Notes under the pieces: generated by a model | Seen by the model: only the letters and a program-made list of their open reading frames with translations | The model's database searches: none | What the model was told of the DNA's origin: nothing | Part shown: piece by piece, positions 1 through 7,669 of the stretch | Layout: every line of letters begins with the position of its first letter | How positions within the stretch are numbered: position 1 is the first letter of the stretch | Position numbers and translations under genes: made by a program | Assembly (NCBI GenBank): GCA_016185625.1 | Contig: JACPND010000015.1 | Location: forward strand, 1 to 50,603 | Length of the DNA: 50,603 bases | DNA from: Candidatus Woesearchaeota archaeon | GTDB lineage: Archaea > Nanobdellota > Nanobdellia > Woesearchaeales > GW2011-AR9 | Direction: 5' to 3'

Positions 1-13
1 GGGGAGAGAGAGA

Positions 14-205
14 ATGAGAAAAGAAAGCTCATTCCATCAGCCACACGGCTATGCGAATATCTCACTCCCCTCGGAGCTTGTACAGGAAATCGATCGGCTT
101 ATCGGACGCAGCCACATGGGGTATAAAAATAGAGCTGAATTGGTCAAAGAAGCTATCCGCAACCATCTGCGCAGGCTGGCGCTTGAAGAAAAAATGAAGC
201 GTTAA
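14..205 (+). CDS. Ribbon-helix-helix DNA-binding protein, copy 1
   Basis: A 63-residue protein with a CopG/Arc-type ribbon-helix-helix fold. The strand is YANISLP (residues 13-19), followed by helix A (ELVQEIDRLI) and helix B (NRAELVKEAIRNHL), then a charged tail. RHH proteins dimerise and place the paired strands in the DNA major groove, usually as autorepressors or antitoxins. It is the first of three similar proteins in a row and no toxin gene follows any of them. Only 13 bases precede the ATG, so its promoter cannot be judged. The family is clear; the role as antitoxin or stand-alone regulator is unknown. Confidence 0.8.
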   Translation: MRKESSFHQPHGYANISLPSELVQEIDRLIGRSHMGYKNRAELVKEAIRNHLRRLALEEKMKR

Positions 206-271
206 ATGCAATAATTGAATCATGAATGAATTCTCGCTTTCCCTTTTGATGTACATATCCTCGAAAATAGA

Positions 272-277
272 TATAAA
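272..277 (+). promoter_or_regulatory. TATA-like box of second RHH gene
   Basis: TATAAA lies 27-32 bases before the ATG at 304, the spacing expected for an archaeal TATA box of a leaderless transcript. The second RHH gene therefore seems to have its own promoter. Confidence 0.45.
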
Positions 278-303
278 CTACTCTCTCTTATTGTCCCAAA
301 GTG

Positions 304-543
304 ATGGTGAACAGATTCAGGAAACGGTACATCAATATTTCTATACCTGAAGAGCTCGTTCAGGAAATCGATGCTCTGGTTATGCGAAGCCATCTTGGTT
401 ATAAGAATCGGGCCGAATTGGTCAAAGAAGCCATCCGCAATCATTTACGAAGGATTGCCGTTGAGGAAACAAGCAGGCTTAATGTTGTTGCGTCTCCGGT
501 GGATACCATTCTGTACGGTACACTTCCTAGAAAAGGGTTATAA
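304..543 (+). CDS. Ribbon-helix-helix DNA-binding protein, copy 2
   Basis: A 79-residue RHH protein closely related to the copy before it: the strand is YINISIP and the second helix NRAELVKEAIRNHLRR is nearly identical. It adds a C-terminal tail of about 28 residues with no recognisable domain. A GTG codon at 301 could also start it, but the ATG at 304 fits the TATA-like box at 272 better. The tail covers the region where the next RHH gene's signals should be, and that gene follows after 23 bases. Paralogy with its neighbours suggests tandem duplication. Function beyond DNA binding is not visible. Confidence 0.78.
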   Translation: MVNRFRKRYINISIPEELVQEIDALVMRSHLGYKNRAELVKEAIRNHLRRIAVEETSRLNVVASPVDTILYGTLPRKGL

Positions 544-566
544 GGTCATGCTCATTTTACTGGCAC

Positions 567-755
567 ATGGATGGACTCCGAAAAACATATGTCAATATCT
601 CGCTGCCGAAAGAATTGATTGGAGAAATTGATCGATTGGTGGCATCTGATCCTGCACGATTCAAAAGCCGGGCGGAACTGGTACGGCAGGCCATCGCTGA
701 GCATATGAAAGAACTCGCAGCGTGGGACGAGAAGCGGAACGGCGGAAAGAAGTAA
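567..755 (+). CDS. Ribbon-helix-helix DNA-binding protein, copy 3
   Basis: A 62-residue RHH protein, the most diverged of the three. It keeps the strand YVNISLP, the first helix KELIGEIDRLV and the second helix SRAELVRQAIAEHM. The loop between the helices reads ASDPARFK instead of the RSHxGYK of the other two, so its partner or operator preference may differ. It starts 23 bases after copy 2 and could share its transcript. It is followed directly by transposase debris, so any partner toxin downstream may have been lost. Product family is certain, biological role is not. Confidence 0.75.
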   Translation: MDGLRKTYVNISLPKELIGEIDRLVASDPARFKSRAELVRQAIAEHMKELAAWDEKRNGGKK

Positions 756-817
756 GAGCTATTGGCCAGCTTTAATATGTGATGTTGTTAACTTCTTTTT
801 TGAGATTTTATCTTTAG

Positions 818-1234
818 CTTGTTTTTCTACCCAAGGGCATCTCTCTGAGCATTGAAGTTGATGGCGCAAATCGCCATGATGTTAAGCTTGCTCGACCTAC
901 GGTCGAGAATATTCAGGTTAAGAAACCGAGAGTTACAAAAAAGAGAAAACAGCATCTTTGCCTTGATGCTGGGTATGTTGGTGATGAAGTACAAGAGTTA
1001 GCAGAGGAATTTGGATTTACACTTCATGTTAGACCACGTGGAGAGGAAGCAAAAGAGTTGAAAAAGAATTCAAGAAAAAAAGCAAGAAGGTGGGTTGTTG
1101 AAAGAACACATAGTTGGATGAATAGATTTCGTGAAATTCTTATTCGCTGGTCTAAAAGATCAGATACTTATGTAGCGATGCTACATTTGGTATGTGAGGT
1201 GATTACATGGAGGGCAACTGGTCTATTGGGATAG
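818..1234 (+). pseudogene. IS5-family transposase, C-terminal remnant
   Basis: An open frame without a start codon encodes about 138 residues of the C-terminal half of an IS5-group DDE transposase. Recognisable blocks are DGANRHDVKL, LDAGYVGDE (carrying the second catalytic Asp) and WVVERTHSWMNRFREIL (carrying the catalytic Glu region), ending at TAG 1232. The N-terminal half with the first Asp is missing, and a stop (TAG 815-817) precedes the fragment. The sequence right at the stop, GGGATAGGCTCT, is the inverse of the solo end at 6945, so it is probably the element's right terminal repeat. The fragment cannot be active. Confidence 0.8.
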
Positions 1235-1275
1235 GCTCTTAAGCTTTTTGGTATGGGTGCGTGATTCTGTTATCC

Positions 1276-1311
1276 CGAAACTGCTTCCGGTCACGAAACT
1301 ACTTCCGGTTA
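1276..1311. repeat. Two tandem 18-bp repeats at IS481-like gene end
   Basis: The unit CGAAACTRCTTCCGGTYA occurs twice head to tail with two differences. It overlaps the stop codon of the integrase gene on the minus strand, where terminal binding sites of an IS481-type element would lie. It may be a transposase binding site. Confidence 0.5.
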
Positions 1312-2027
1312 CATTCCTCCCAGACTTGCTTAGGTATCTTATACAACAAGCTCATGTGCGGCCGTTCCTCATTGTAGTGCCGCACATAGTCTTTCACGTT
1401 AGTGAAAGTCTCCGTAATAAACTCCGTCTTGTAACTCAAAAAGAAGCGTTCTATCTTGCCATTGGTCTGCGGTCTGTTAACCCTTGCTAAACAGTGCTTG
1501 ATTCCCAATAGGCTTAATGCTTGTCCAAACTGTGTGTTTTCTGGTTCTGCATTTGGATGGTTGGCATAGTATTGCGAACCATGATCAGTCATCACTGCTT
1601 TTGGTTTTCCATATTCGGCGATACCGCTGCGAAGCAGCGCAATGCTATTTTCCGCTGATGCGCTCTTGAATATGCCAAAGCTGGTAATGAGGCGTGTTCT
1701 GTCATCAATATACACACCCAATTGCTTTCCGGTAAATGGGTCAAATGACCAATCGGTGTGCCATAAGTCGTTTGGATTCGGCAACTCATAGCGAACCCAC
1801 TTGCGTGGCTTCTGCTTCTTAATGTTCGGAAAAACCATGTTGTTCCTGATCAGCACTTTTTCTATCTGTCTGTGGCTGACAGCAAATCCTTTTTGCTTTA
1901 TGGTTTGCTCAATTCTGCATGGACCATACCCAAACCGCCTTCTCAAATCAAGAATTACTATTGCCGTAGTTTGGTTCAGTATGGTCTCAGAACGTCCAGT
2001 TTTATGGTCTTTTAGACCATCCCACAC
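1299..2027 (-). CDS. IS481/IS3-like DDE integrase, probably 5'-truncated
   Basis: A 242-residue transposase with an N-terminal helical DNA-binding part (about 20-65) and an rve-type catalytic core. The catalytic residues appear intact: Asp92 in WHTDWSF, Asp148 in MTDHGSQY and Glu193 in NGKIERFF, followed by HYNEERPHMSL, typical of the IS481/IS3 group. Family members usually have about 280-320 residues with a longer N-terminal helix-turn-helix. Here the frame stays open upstream of the ATG at 2027 without an obvious start, so the N-terminus is probably lost. Flanking tandem repeats mark one end; the other end is unclear. Mobility is doubtful. Confidence 0.75.
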   Translation of the reverse strand: MWDGLKDHKTGRSETILNQTTAIVILDLRRRFGYGPCRIEQTIKQKGFAVSHRQIEKVLIRNNMVFPNIKKQKPRKWVRYELPNPNDLWHTDWSFDPFTGKQLGVYIDDRTRLITSFGIFKSASAENSIALLRSGIAEYGKPKAVMTDHGSQYYANHPNAEPENTQFGQALSLLGIKHCLARVNRPQTNGKIERFFLSYKTEFITETFTNVKDYVRHYNEERPHMSLLYKIPKQVWEECNRK

Positions 2028-2083
2028 ATCGCTGCCCGCGGCTGAATGAACCTCAGCAGATGAATTTCGGCAGGATATGGAAT

Positions 2084-2116
2084 GGCACTATCCGTTTTGT
2101 GAGTGATGGCTAGGCC
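2084..2116. repeat. Solo end of GGCACTGTCC-type miniature element
   Basis: This 33-bp stretch begins GGCACTATCCGTTTTGTGAG and is nearly identical to the inverted right end of the 44842-45016 element. No matching opposite end is visible nearby, so it is a solo terminus or the relic of a deleted copy, next to the IS481-like gene. Confidence 0.65.
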
Positions 2117-2278
2117 AATAAGTGTCTGACCAAGAGAACTATCTGCTCAAGTTAAGGTCCGAAAACTATGAATAATTACGTGAGTTGTGCAGCTTGGAAA
2201 AAATCTGGTTTTCGGTTGGTCAGCTGTAACGAGCAGAATTTATCGAATATGAAGAAGGATTGGAACTGTAATACGCCA

Positions 2279-3298
2279 TCACGCATACGCCTCCTGCGCT
2301 ATTTTTTCTAATTTGGTTCTGTTTTTCCGGAAAGGGGTTAACAGGGTATTTATTTCCCTGGCCACGGCATTCTTTAAATCCAACGGATGCAACTGCTTGC
2401 TGATAAAAGCTCGTTCCAATTCCACGGCAGTCTTGAATTCCAGATTGCCGCCAAATTTAGACGGACGCTCGATGAGCAGTGTTTGTTTGTGATCTTGCTT
2501 TAAAGTCATGATGACATGGGAAGCAAACGCCAGTACCCCATTATCTTGCACAATCCCTTCTTCACAATACGCACCTTTTACTTTTTCCTGCACTGTTTTC
2601 TCATCATCGAGCAGATCAATTTTTGATTTCGGATCAGAAGCCGACATTTTCTTGCCGACCAGGCCGGGAATCAGAGGCGTCATGATTTCGATGCGTGGTT
2701 GGTATCCCCTCCTAGGTAGATTTTCACGAGCAAACATCAGTATCTTGCGTTGATCCACACCGCCATACTGGATGTCCACTTTAAGATATTCTTCATCCAG
2801 CGCCTGCATTAATGGGTAGAGCAATCCGCCGAGTTTAGGATTCTCGCCGTATTTGACCACTTCTGAACCGGCGCGCTGGGCATCATGCGCCGTCACCATG
2901 GTGCTGAGTTTCATCAGATCAAGAAAGTATTTTTTATCAAGCTGAAAACTTGAGCCTTTGACCATTTCAAAGTTTTTCGTGTCGACGCCGATGGAATTAA
3001 ACATGAGCGGGATAACAGTATAGTAATAATTATAGCGCTTTTCTAAGACATCCCAAGGCGTGTTATCCAAAGCACCATGGAGGTCGGCAAGCAGGAGTTT
3101 GACTTTGAAGCCGGCCTGTAAGAAATCCGCCAGCTTGAGAACCCAGACGTAATAGCCTATATGCGGCCGGCCGGTGATGGCGGTGCCTAGATAGACCGCA
3201 GGTTGTTTCTTGGACTGGAGCAGTTTGACTAATTCGTCCTCGGTGACGATTTCAGCGGTGTTGCGCTTGATGAGGGCTAATTTCTGGTCTGGGGTCAT
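2279..3298 (-). CDS. tyrS: Tyrosyl-tRNA synthetase
   Basis: Class I aminoacyl-tRNA synthetase that charges tRNA-Tyr with tyrosine in the cytosol. At 339 residues it has the short length of archaeal TyrRS, without the C-terminal S4 domain of bacterial enzymes. The Rossmann fold shows the HIGH-type motif GRPHIGYY (PHIG at 45-48), the tyrosine-binding region YGGVDQRK (VDQR at 181-184) and the KMSKS-type loop KKMSAS (KMSAS at 217-221). TrpRS is a relative, but VDQR and the overall pattern favour TyrRS. It starts 14 bases after a HepT remnant and may be read from the same promoter as the MNT gene upstream. The gene appears intact. Confidence 0.93.
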   Translation of the reverse strand: MTPDQKLALIKRNTAEIVTEDELVKLLQSKKQPAVYLGTAITGRPHIGYYVWVLKLADFLQAGFKVKLLLADLHGALDNTPWDVLEKRYNYYYTVIPLMFNSIGVDTKNFEMVKGSSFQLDKKYFLDLMKLSTMVTAHDAQRAGSEVVKYGENPKLGGLLYPLMQALDEEYLKVDIQYGGVDQRKILMFARENLPRRGYQPRIEIMTPLIPGLVGKKMSASDPKSKIDLLDDEKTVQEKVKGAYCEEGIVQDNGVLAFASHVIMTLKQDHKQTLLIERPSKFGGNLEFKTAVELERAFISKQLHPLDLKNAVAREINTLLTPFRKNRTKLEKIAQEAYA

Positions 3299-3311
3299 GG
3301 TAGTGTTAATA

Positions 3312-3449
3312 TCATCTTTTCTCTAGTTCAAAAACCTTTTCTATTTCTTTTTTTAATTTTGGAAGGTCTTTCACAAAGACACCTCATACCTTTTCTATAT
3401 CAACACTGAAATACGCGTGTGATAAAATATCTCTCATATCTCTTTTCAT
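3312..3449 (-). pseudogene. HepT-like HEPN toxin remnant (C-terminal part, frameshifted)
   Basis: After the MNT gene, an ATG overlapping its stop codon (ATGA) opens a short frame with RDMRDILSHAYFSVDIEKV, which ends at TGA 3384-3386. The rest, KDLPKLKKEIEKVF, continues in another frame to 3312. RDILSHAYF matches the Rx4HxY active-site motif of HEPN (DUF86) RNases. The first 70 or so residues normally present in HepT are absent and the remainder is frameshifted, so the toxin is dead while its antitoxin survives. Confidence 0.7.
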
Positions 3450-3754
3450 AGGATTCGTATCTCATCATGCAAAACTTTGTCTTTGAGCCTGGGCTGGAGG
3501 ACATTATATTCTACCAAATCAACTTTTTTCCGAAGTTTGCTTTCTAATTCCAGCTTAAGGTGTACAAAATCAAGCAAACTTGCATCTTTCTTAACCTCAA
3601 CTAACAAGTCAAGATCACTGCTTTTTCGCATCTCGCCACGCGCATAAGAACCAAAGATTCCGGCTTTTCTCACGCCGTTTCTCTTTAATATTGGCATAAC
3701 TACGTTGGCTATCTGGTGAAGCTGCTTTGTTTTGATCATTTGCTTCTCATCCAT
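3446..3754 (-). CDS. mntA: MNT-type minimal nucleotidyltransferase antitoxin
   Basis: A 102-residue protein of the DNA polymerase beta-like nucleotidyltransferase fold. The motif GSYARGEMRKSSDLDLLVEV (from about residue 35) has the GSx10DxD pattern that binds metal and ATP, followed by LVEYNVL. MNT antitoxins silence HepT RNase toxins by adding AMP to a tyrosine near the HEPN active site. Its stop overlaps the ATG of a HEPN remnant (3312-3449), confirming a former two-gene module. AT-rich TATA-like sequences lie at 3768-3777 and 3786-3797. The start could also be the second Met at 3739. Antitoxin seems intact, partner is not. Confidence 0.85.
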   Translation of the reverse strand: MDEKQMIKTKQLHQIANVVMPILKRNGVRKAGIFGSYARGEMRKSSDLDLLVEVKKDASLLDFVHLKLELESKLRKKVDLVEYNVLQPRLKDKVLHDEIRIL

Positions 3755-3817
3755 AAAAGACCAAATCTATATAAATATTTAGGCAAAATATAAAAAGGGT
3801 ATAATTCCAAAATTATG

Positions 3818-4108
3818 TTACAGGTTTTCCCGGTACACTTGCTCTGGCGTTTTCTAGCCTAAAGCATGACGAATCCGCTTTTCGTTGTACCATTTGACGA
3901 AATCTAAAAGTGTTTCTTGAGGATGCTTTTTCTTTCTCATTTTCATCGTATGCCGCCACTTCTCCATCTTGCCATTGGTTTGTGGGTGATTCCTCCGAGA
4001 AGTCCACAACTCAATACCAATGGCATTCAGTTCTTGTTCAAACTCAGAAAGTGCTCGTTCTCCTGTGTGTTTATAAAGAAAGTGTGAACTAATTCTGAAA
4101 TTGAACAA
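3818..4108 (-). pseudogene. IS481-like transposase, C-terminal remnant
   Basis: About 95 residues of a DDE integrase C-terminus: GERALSEFEQELNAIGIELW, NHPQTNGKMEKW with the catalytic Glu, then FVKWYNEKRIRHALG. The frame then meets a TAG at 3854-3856 and resumes with KTPEQVYRENL before the real end at TAA 3818-3820. The expected Asp-containing blocks upstream are missing; the sequence beyond 4090 is unrelated. It differs from the IS481-like gene at 1299-2027, so it is from another element. Inactive. Confidence 0.75.
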
Positions 4109-4159
4109 GTGGTACTGGCTATCACAAATCTTTTAAATGATGGTTTTCTTACAGGAGGC

Positions 4160-5008
4160 ATGAAACTTTATTTTCGGTCCGTATCTGATTATGTATCAAA
4201 GCGATTTGATGCTTTTGCTACCCTTGCCGAAACTCAGAAGGAAATGGAACGACAACTGAACAAGCTGTCTGGGTTCAAGCCTGCTGATTTAGACAAAAGT
4301 AGTAAGCTATATGCTCACGCTCAGTTTGTTAAAAAAATTTTGCAGAATAGCACCGTAGTGGAAACGGAGAATGGACTGAAAGTGAAAGCCTACCTAAATG
4401 AGGATAGCACCAAGAACAGTTATCACTTAGAATTAGAAGAGGAGTCTGGCTTCCTAGAAATTTTGAACAGGGTGAAGTGTATCTATGATGCGCTGCCTAA
4501 CGATCAGGAACATTATCTGGAGGTGGCTTCGCGCAGGCCATATCAGATTAAAGATGGGGTCAAAAACGCAACTGAGAAAATAGAAAATACCGGCGGAATG
4601 ACAGAACTGCCGCCTGGCTTTACTCTGCTTCCTAAGAAAGCGAAAATTCGTCATCCGGATTTTTTTCCATTTCCTCTCGGGCCCGATAGAGAAAGATGGC
4701 AGTTCTATAGCGATATCTACCAAGCAGATTTCAAAACCATCATTCAGTTCTGTGAACAATTTCCGCGATCCTTTCACTGTGCACTCGTTACTTCTTCAAT
4801 AGGGTATGTCCAAATGGTGCTGACTAGAAGAGAAGTTTTCAACGATAATGATTTTTTGGAGAAGGGGAAGACAGCCGTATCAAAACCTAGGGAGGGCTTC
4901 CAGATTGAAGGCAAATTTTCTTCCAATAGTCGAGAATCGTTAGAAACAATAGTCGCGAAATTAGATGGAAAGCCAAGGCCCGTGAAGGTAACTTCTGCTT
5001 TGATCTAG
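4160..5008 (+). CDS. Uncharacterised soluble protein
   Basis: A 282-residue protein with no family I recognise. No signal peptide, membrane segment or clear catalytic motif is visible. The N-terminal part (about 1-60) is helical and charged, and the C-terminal third is mixed alpha/beta. The ATG at 4160 is chosen because TTTTAAAT at 4127-4134 sits about 26-33 bases upstream; a GTG at 4109 in the same frame would give 17 more residues that overlap the transposase debris. It is flanked by IS debris on one side and the 130-bp hairpin repeat on the other, so it may be accessory cargo. Function unknown. Confidence 0.6.
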   Translation: MKLYFRSVSDYVSKRFDAFATLAETQKEMERQLNKLSGFKPADLDKSSKLYAHAQFVKKILQNSTVVETENGLKVKAYLNEDSTKNSYHLELEEESGFLEILNRVKCIYDALPNDQEHYLEVASRRPYQIKDGVKNATEKIENTGGMTELPPGFTLLPKKAKIRHPDFFPFPLGPDRERWQFYSDIYQADFKTIIQFCEQFPRSFHCALVTSSIGYVQMVLTRREVFNDNDFLEKGKTAVSKPREGFQIEGKFSSNSRESLETIVAKLDGKPRPVKVTSALI

Positions 5009-5040
5009 GATGTTAAACCTTATAGAGGACTTCTCTTTGA

Positions 5041-5170
5041 ATAACCCTCATTTACATCGATATTCAAAGTCGACCAAAGGGCACAAATATTTTATCTTTT
5101 TGTTGTGCCCTTTGTAGATACAACAGACAGAACTATCTCATCAATCATTTCTGTCTGTTGGTATCCTACT
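5041..5170 (+). repeat. 130-bp double-hairpin repeat, copy A
   Basis: Contains two perfect inverted repeats: AAAGGGCACAA (5076-5086) pairing with 5103-5113 around a 16-base loop, and CAACAGACAGAA (5121-5132) pairing with 5149-5160, also around 16 bases. The whole 130 bp recurs inverted at 49470-49599 with five differences. It has no open reading frame. It may be a non-autonomous mobile palindrome or a small structured RNA gene; the sequence alone does not decide. Confidence 0.8.
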
Positions 5171-5171
5171 T

Positions 5172-5212
5172 AGAATGGTTTGACAAATTAGATCGGTTAT
5201 TCAAACCATTCT
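5172..5212. repeat. Third hairpin next to repeat copy A
   Basis: AGAATGGTTTGA (5172-5183) pairs perfectly with TCAAACCATTCT (5201-5212) around a 17-base loop. It follows copy A within two bases but is absent beside copy B. Together the three hairpins fill most of the gene-free stretch 5009-5352. Confidence 0.65.
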
Positions 5213-5320
5213 ATAGTGGCCGGGCTTTGTTGCCTGAACCGAAACAGTGGAGAAGATTGAACAGATGAATTTTGAATAGAATTATTTGACTAAAGGAGAA
5301 CCCATTTTCTGGAAAAGAGG

Positions 5321-5330
5321 TTTTAAAAAG
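5321..5330 (+). promoter_or_regulatory. TATA-like box of HAD/rnz operon
   Basis: TTTTAAAAAG lies 23-32 bases before the ATG at 5353, consistent with a leaderless transcript carrying the HAD and RNase Z genes. Confidence 0.4.
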
Positions 5331-5352
5331 TAGGGTCTTTTTAACTGATGAT

Positions 5353-5985
5353 ATGACCGCAGCCATCCTCTTCGACTTTTGGGGAACTCTCGTGGAAACG
5401 GGCATCCCCAGCCCGCTGAAACAAATAAAGGAAATGCTGTCCATCAGGCTGCCTTTCTCTGAATACGTCGTCCGCCTGGAGCAAGTGATGATGACCAGGA
5501 AGTTCGACAGCCTCAAAGAAGCCTTTGAAGCGGTCTGCCAGGAATTTCGCCTCCGCTATCGGGACGAGCAGATTGAGGAATTGATCGGCCTATGGAACAA
5601 GTCCTGGATGCTGGCACAGCCCTATCCAGAGGTAGCGGAACAGCTGGCGGAATTGAAAAAGAAATATCGCTTGATCCTGATCTCCAATACCGACTGCTTC
5701 TCCATCGGAAAAGTAGTGGAAAAGTTTAATCTCGGAGAATATTTTGAGCGGCAGTTTTTTTCCTGCCAAATAGGGCTGTTGAAGACGAATCCCGCGTTCT
5801 TGAACAAAGTACTGCAGGAATTAGACGTTAGCGTTAAGGATTGTGTCTTAGTGGGTGACAGTCTGGAAAGTGACATGAACGCTGCGGGAAATGTGGGTAT
5901 GAAAGGAATCTTAATGGATCGGCGAGACCGGCGGGAGTTCCAGCCCAAAATTAAAAACTTGACAGAATTAGAAGGTGTACTATGA
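5353..5985 (+). CDS. HAD-superfamily phosphatase
   Basis: A 210-residue haloacid dehalogenase-type hydrolase. Motif I is LFDFWGTLVE: nucleophile Asp8, with Trp in place of the usual second position and Gly10-Thr beyond. Motif II is LISNTD, a Lys-containing KTNPAF block follows, and motif IV is VGDSLESDMNAA with the metal-binding acidic residues. The helical cap (about 15-85) places it with subfamily I phosphatases of small phosphometabolites such as phosphoglycolate; the substrate cannot be read from the sequence. Its stop overlaps the start of rnz by four bases (ATGA), so the two are translationally coupled. Intact by length and motifs. Confidence 0.85.
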   Translation: MTAAILFDFWGTLVETGIPSPLKQIKEMLSIRLPFSEYVVRLEQVMMTRKFDSLKEAFEAVCQEFRLRYRDEQIEELIGLWNKSWMLAQPYPEVAEQLAELKKKYRLILISNTDCFSIGKVVEKFNLGEYFERQFFSCQIGLLKTNPAFLNKVLQELDVSVKDCVLVGDSLESDMNAAGNVGMKGILMDRRDRREFQPKIKNLTELEGVL

Positions 5986-6875
5986 TGGAAATCACCTTTC
6001 TGGGAACGGGCTGCATGGCGCCGACCAAACAGCGGAATCATTCGGGCATGGTCTGGCAGTATAAAGATGAATACCTCTTGCTCGATTGCGGCGAAGGCAC
6101 CCAGCGGCAGATGCGCTTGGCCGGCATCAAACCGGCGAAAATCACCCGCTTGCTGATCAGCCATTGGCACGGCGACCACGTATTCGGCATTCCCGGACTG
6201 ATGAGCACGATGGGGGCGGACCAGTTCGCTAGCAAGTTAAGGATTTATGGCCCGCCGGGAACGAAAGAATACTTCCAGCACATCTTCAAGTGGTTTTCCA
6301 GCAAGGATATTATTGAGCATGAAGTGTACGAAGTAAACGCCGGAAAAGTTTTTGAGACGGACGATTTTGAAGTGCTTTGTGCGCCGTTAAAACATTCGGC
6401 AGCCTGTGTTGGGTATGCCTTGGTGGAAAAAGATACGCGGCGGATTCTGATGGAAAAAGTGAAGAAGCTGGGAATACCTGAAGGGCCGCTGATTGGCAAA
6501 TTACAGGAGGGGAAAACAATTGAGCATAAAGGGAAGAAAATCCATCCGGATGACGTGAGTGTGGTCGTGAAAGGAAAAAAAATAAGCTATGTGGCGGATA
6601 CCCGTCCCTGCGATGGCGCAAACCTGTTAGCCAGTGAAGCGGACTTGTTGATTGCCGAAGGCACACATTTAAGTGATATTGAAGAGAAGACGCGGCAGTT
6701 CATGCATCTGACGGTGAAAGAGACGGCGCAGATTGCGTCAGAGAACGGCGCCAAGAAATTAATTGTGACGCACATCAGCCAGCGGTATAAGAGCAGTGCC
6801 GAAATCGTCAAAGAAGCACGGGATTATTTTGATAACACGATTGTAGCGGAAGATTTGATGAAAGTGAAAGTGTAG
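5982..6875 (+). CDS. rnz: Ribonuclease Z (tRNA 3'-processing endonuclease)
   Basis: A 297-residue metallo-beta-lactamase endonuclease that removes 3' trailers from pre-tRNAs. The core zinc motif HWHGDH (His61, His63, Asp65, His66) is intact. Further ligands are expected in LKHSAACVGY, in VADTRP and in VTHISQRY near the C-terminus. The region between about 150 and 200 carries the flexible exosite arm typical of the short RNase Z. Length fits the bacterial/archaeal short form. Two adjacent ATGs (5982, 5985) could start it; either keeps the LGTG beta-strand at residues 7-10. Second gene of an operon with the HAD phosphatase. Confidence 0.93.
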   Translation: MMEITFLGTGCMAPTKQRNHSGMVWQYKDEYLLLDCGEGTQRQMRLAGIKPAKITRLLISHWHGDHVFGIPGLMSTMGADQFASKLRIYGPPGTKEYFQHIFKWFSSKDIIEHEVYEVNAGKVFETDDFEVLCAPLKHSAACVGYALVEKDTRRILMEKVKKLGIPEGPLIGKLQEGKTIEHKGKKIHPDDVSVVVKGKKISYVADTRPCDGANLLASEADLLIAEGTHLSDIEEKTRQFMHLTVKETAQIASENGAKKLIVTHISQRYKSSAEIVKEARDYFDNTIVAEDLMKVKV

Positions 6876-6944
6876 TTTTTGCAAAAGAGGTTCTTGGGTG
6901 TGTGATAAAAGTATGAATCGGCCTACAATTTCCATAATATACTA

Positions 6945-6964
6945 AGAGCCTATCCCGATAGGAA
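6945..6964. repeat. Solo IS5-like terminal repeat
   Basis: AGAGCCTATCCCGATAGGAA matches, inverted, the sequence at the end of the IS5-like fragment near 1228-1239. No transposase or second end is found between rnz and the next gene, so it is a solo terminus. The rest of the 6876-7102 gap holds nothing else recognisable apart from a TATA-like TTTTTAAAT near 7076. Confidence 0.5.
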
Positions 6965-7123
6965 TAAATACTGGAAGTGTATGTAATTGACTGATAGTTC
7001 TATCCTATTCAAAATTATAATAAGCAGAGGGTATCAGTCAGATGACTACACACCTAACTTTCCTTGTTCATAAATGTTTTTAAATGGAGGAAACATTGCT
7101 TTATGATTAAGAAAGGTGAAAGC

Positions 7124-7669
7124 ATGATTATCAATGTCGGCTCATTGAACAAGATAAAAATCGAAGCTGTTCGGGAAGTGCTTGCTGATTACGATTTCTT
7201 AGCTGGTGCTGAAGTTATAGCCGCAAAAGTTGATTCGGGCGTATCCTCACAGCCGCTTACTTTAGAAGAAACAATCATTGGCGCAAAAAACAGGGCGGCT
7301 AAGGCGTTTCTTGGAGAGGGGTATAGCATTGGCTTAGAATCTGGAGCACATTGTATCGAAACACGCCATTATGAAAGGCTTATGGAATTAACGGTGTGCG
7401 CATTATACGACGGTTCACAAACACTTTTTGGTTATTCCTCAGCTTTTGAAATTCCGGCCCCCCTGGCGCGGTTGTTAAGAGAAGGAATGAATCTCGAACA
7501 GGTGTGTATAAAATTGGGAATAACGACCAACCATGACCTTGGAGAAGCAGAAGGGTTAATTGGCATTCTAAGCCTAGGAAAACTGGTCAGAAAAGAATAT
7601 ACGAAACAAGCAGTAAGAACGGCTTTATTTGGATTGCAGAATCCTGAATTATACAAGTTAGAACCATGA
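7124..7669 (+). CDS. yjjX: DUF84/YjjX-type inosine/xanthosine triphosphatase
   Basis: A 181-residue protein of the DUF84 (YjjX) family, which hydrolyses non-canonical ITP and XTP to keep deaminated purines out of nucleic acids. The N-terminus IINVGSLNKIKIEAVREVL is the family signature, with SGVSSQPLTLEETIIGAKNR and the SIGLESGAH block forming the nucleotide and metal site; HDLGEAEGLIGILS completes the core. GGTGA at 7115 sits before the ATG at 7124 and places the signature at the N-terminus. The ATG at 7103 is a serious alternative because TTTTTAAAT near 7076 would make it leaderless. Stop overlaps the hjc start (ATGA), so the pair is coupled. Confidence 0.85.
   Translation: MIINVGSLNKIKIEAVREVLADYDFLAGAEVIAAKVDSGVSSQPLTLEETIIGAKNRAAKAFLGEGYSIGLESGAHCIETRHYERLMELTVCALYDGSQTLFGYSSAFEIPAPLARLLREGMNLEQVCIKLGITTNHDLGEAEGLIGILSLGKLVRKEYTKQAVRTALFGLQNPELYKLEP

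Noticed and set aside
3818-4108. An intact transposase gene at this place
   Set aside because: Only the C-terminal catalytic Glu region remains, with an internal stop and no upstream Asp motifs.
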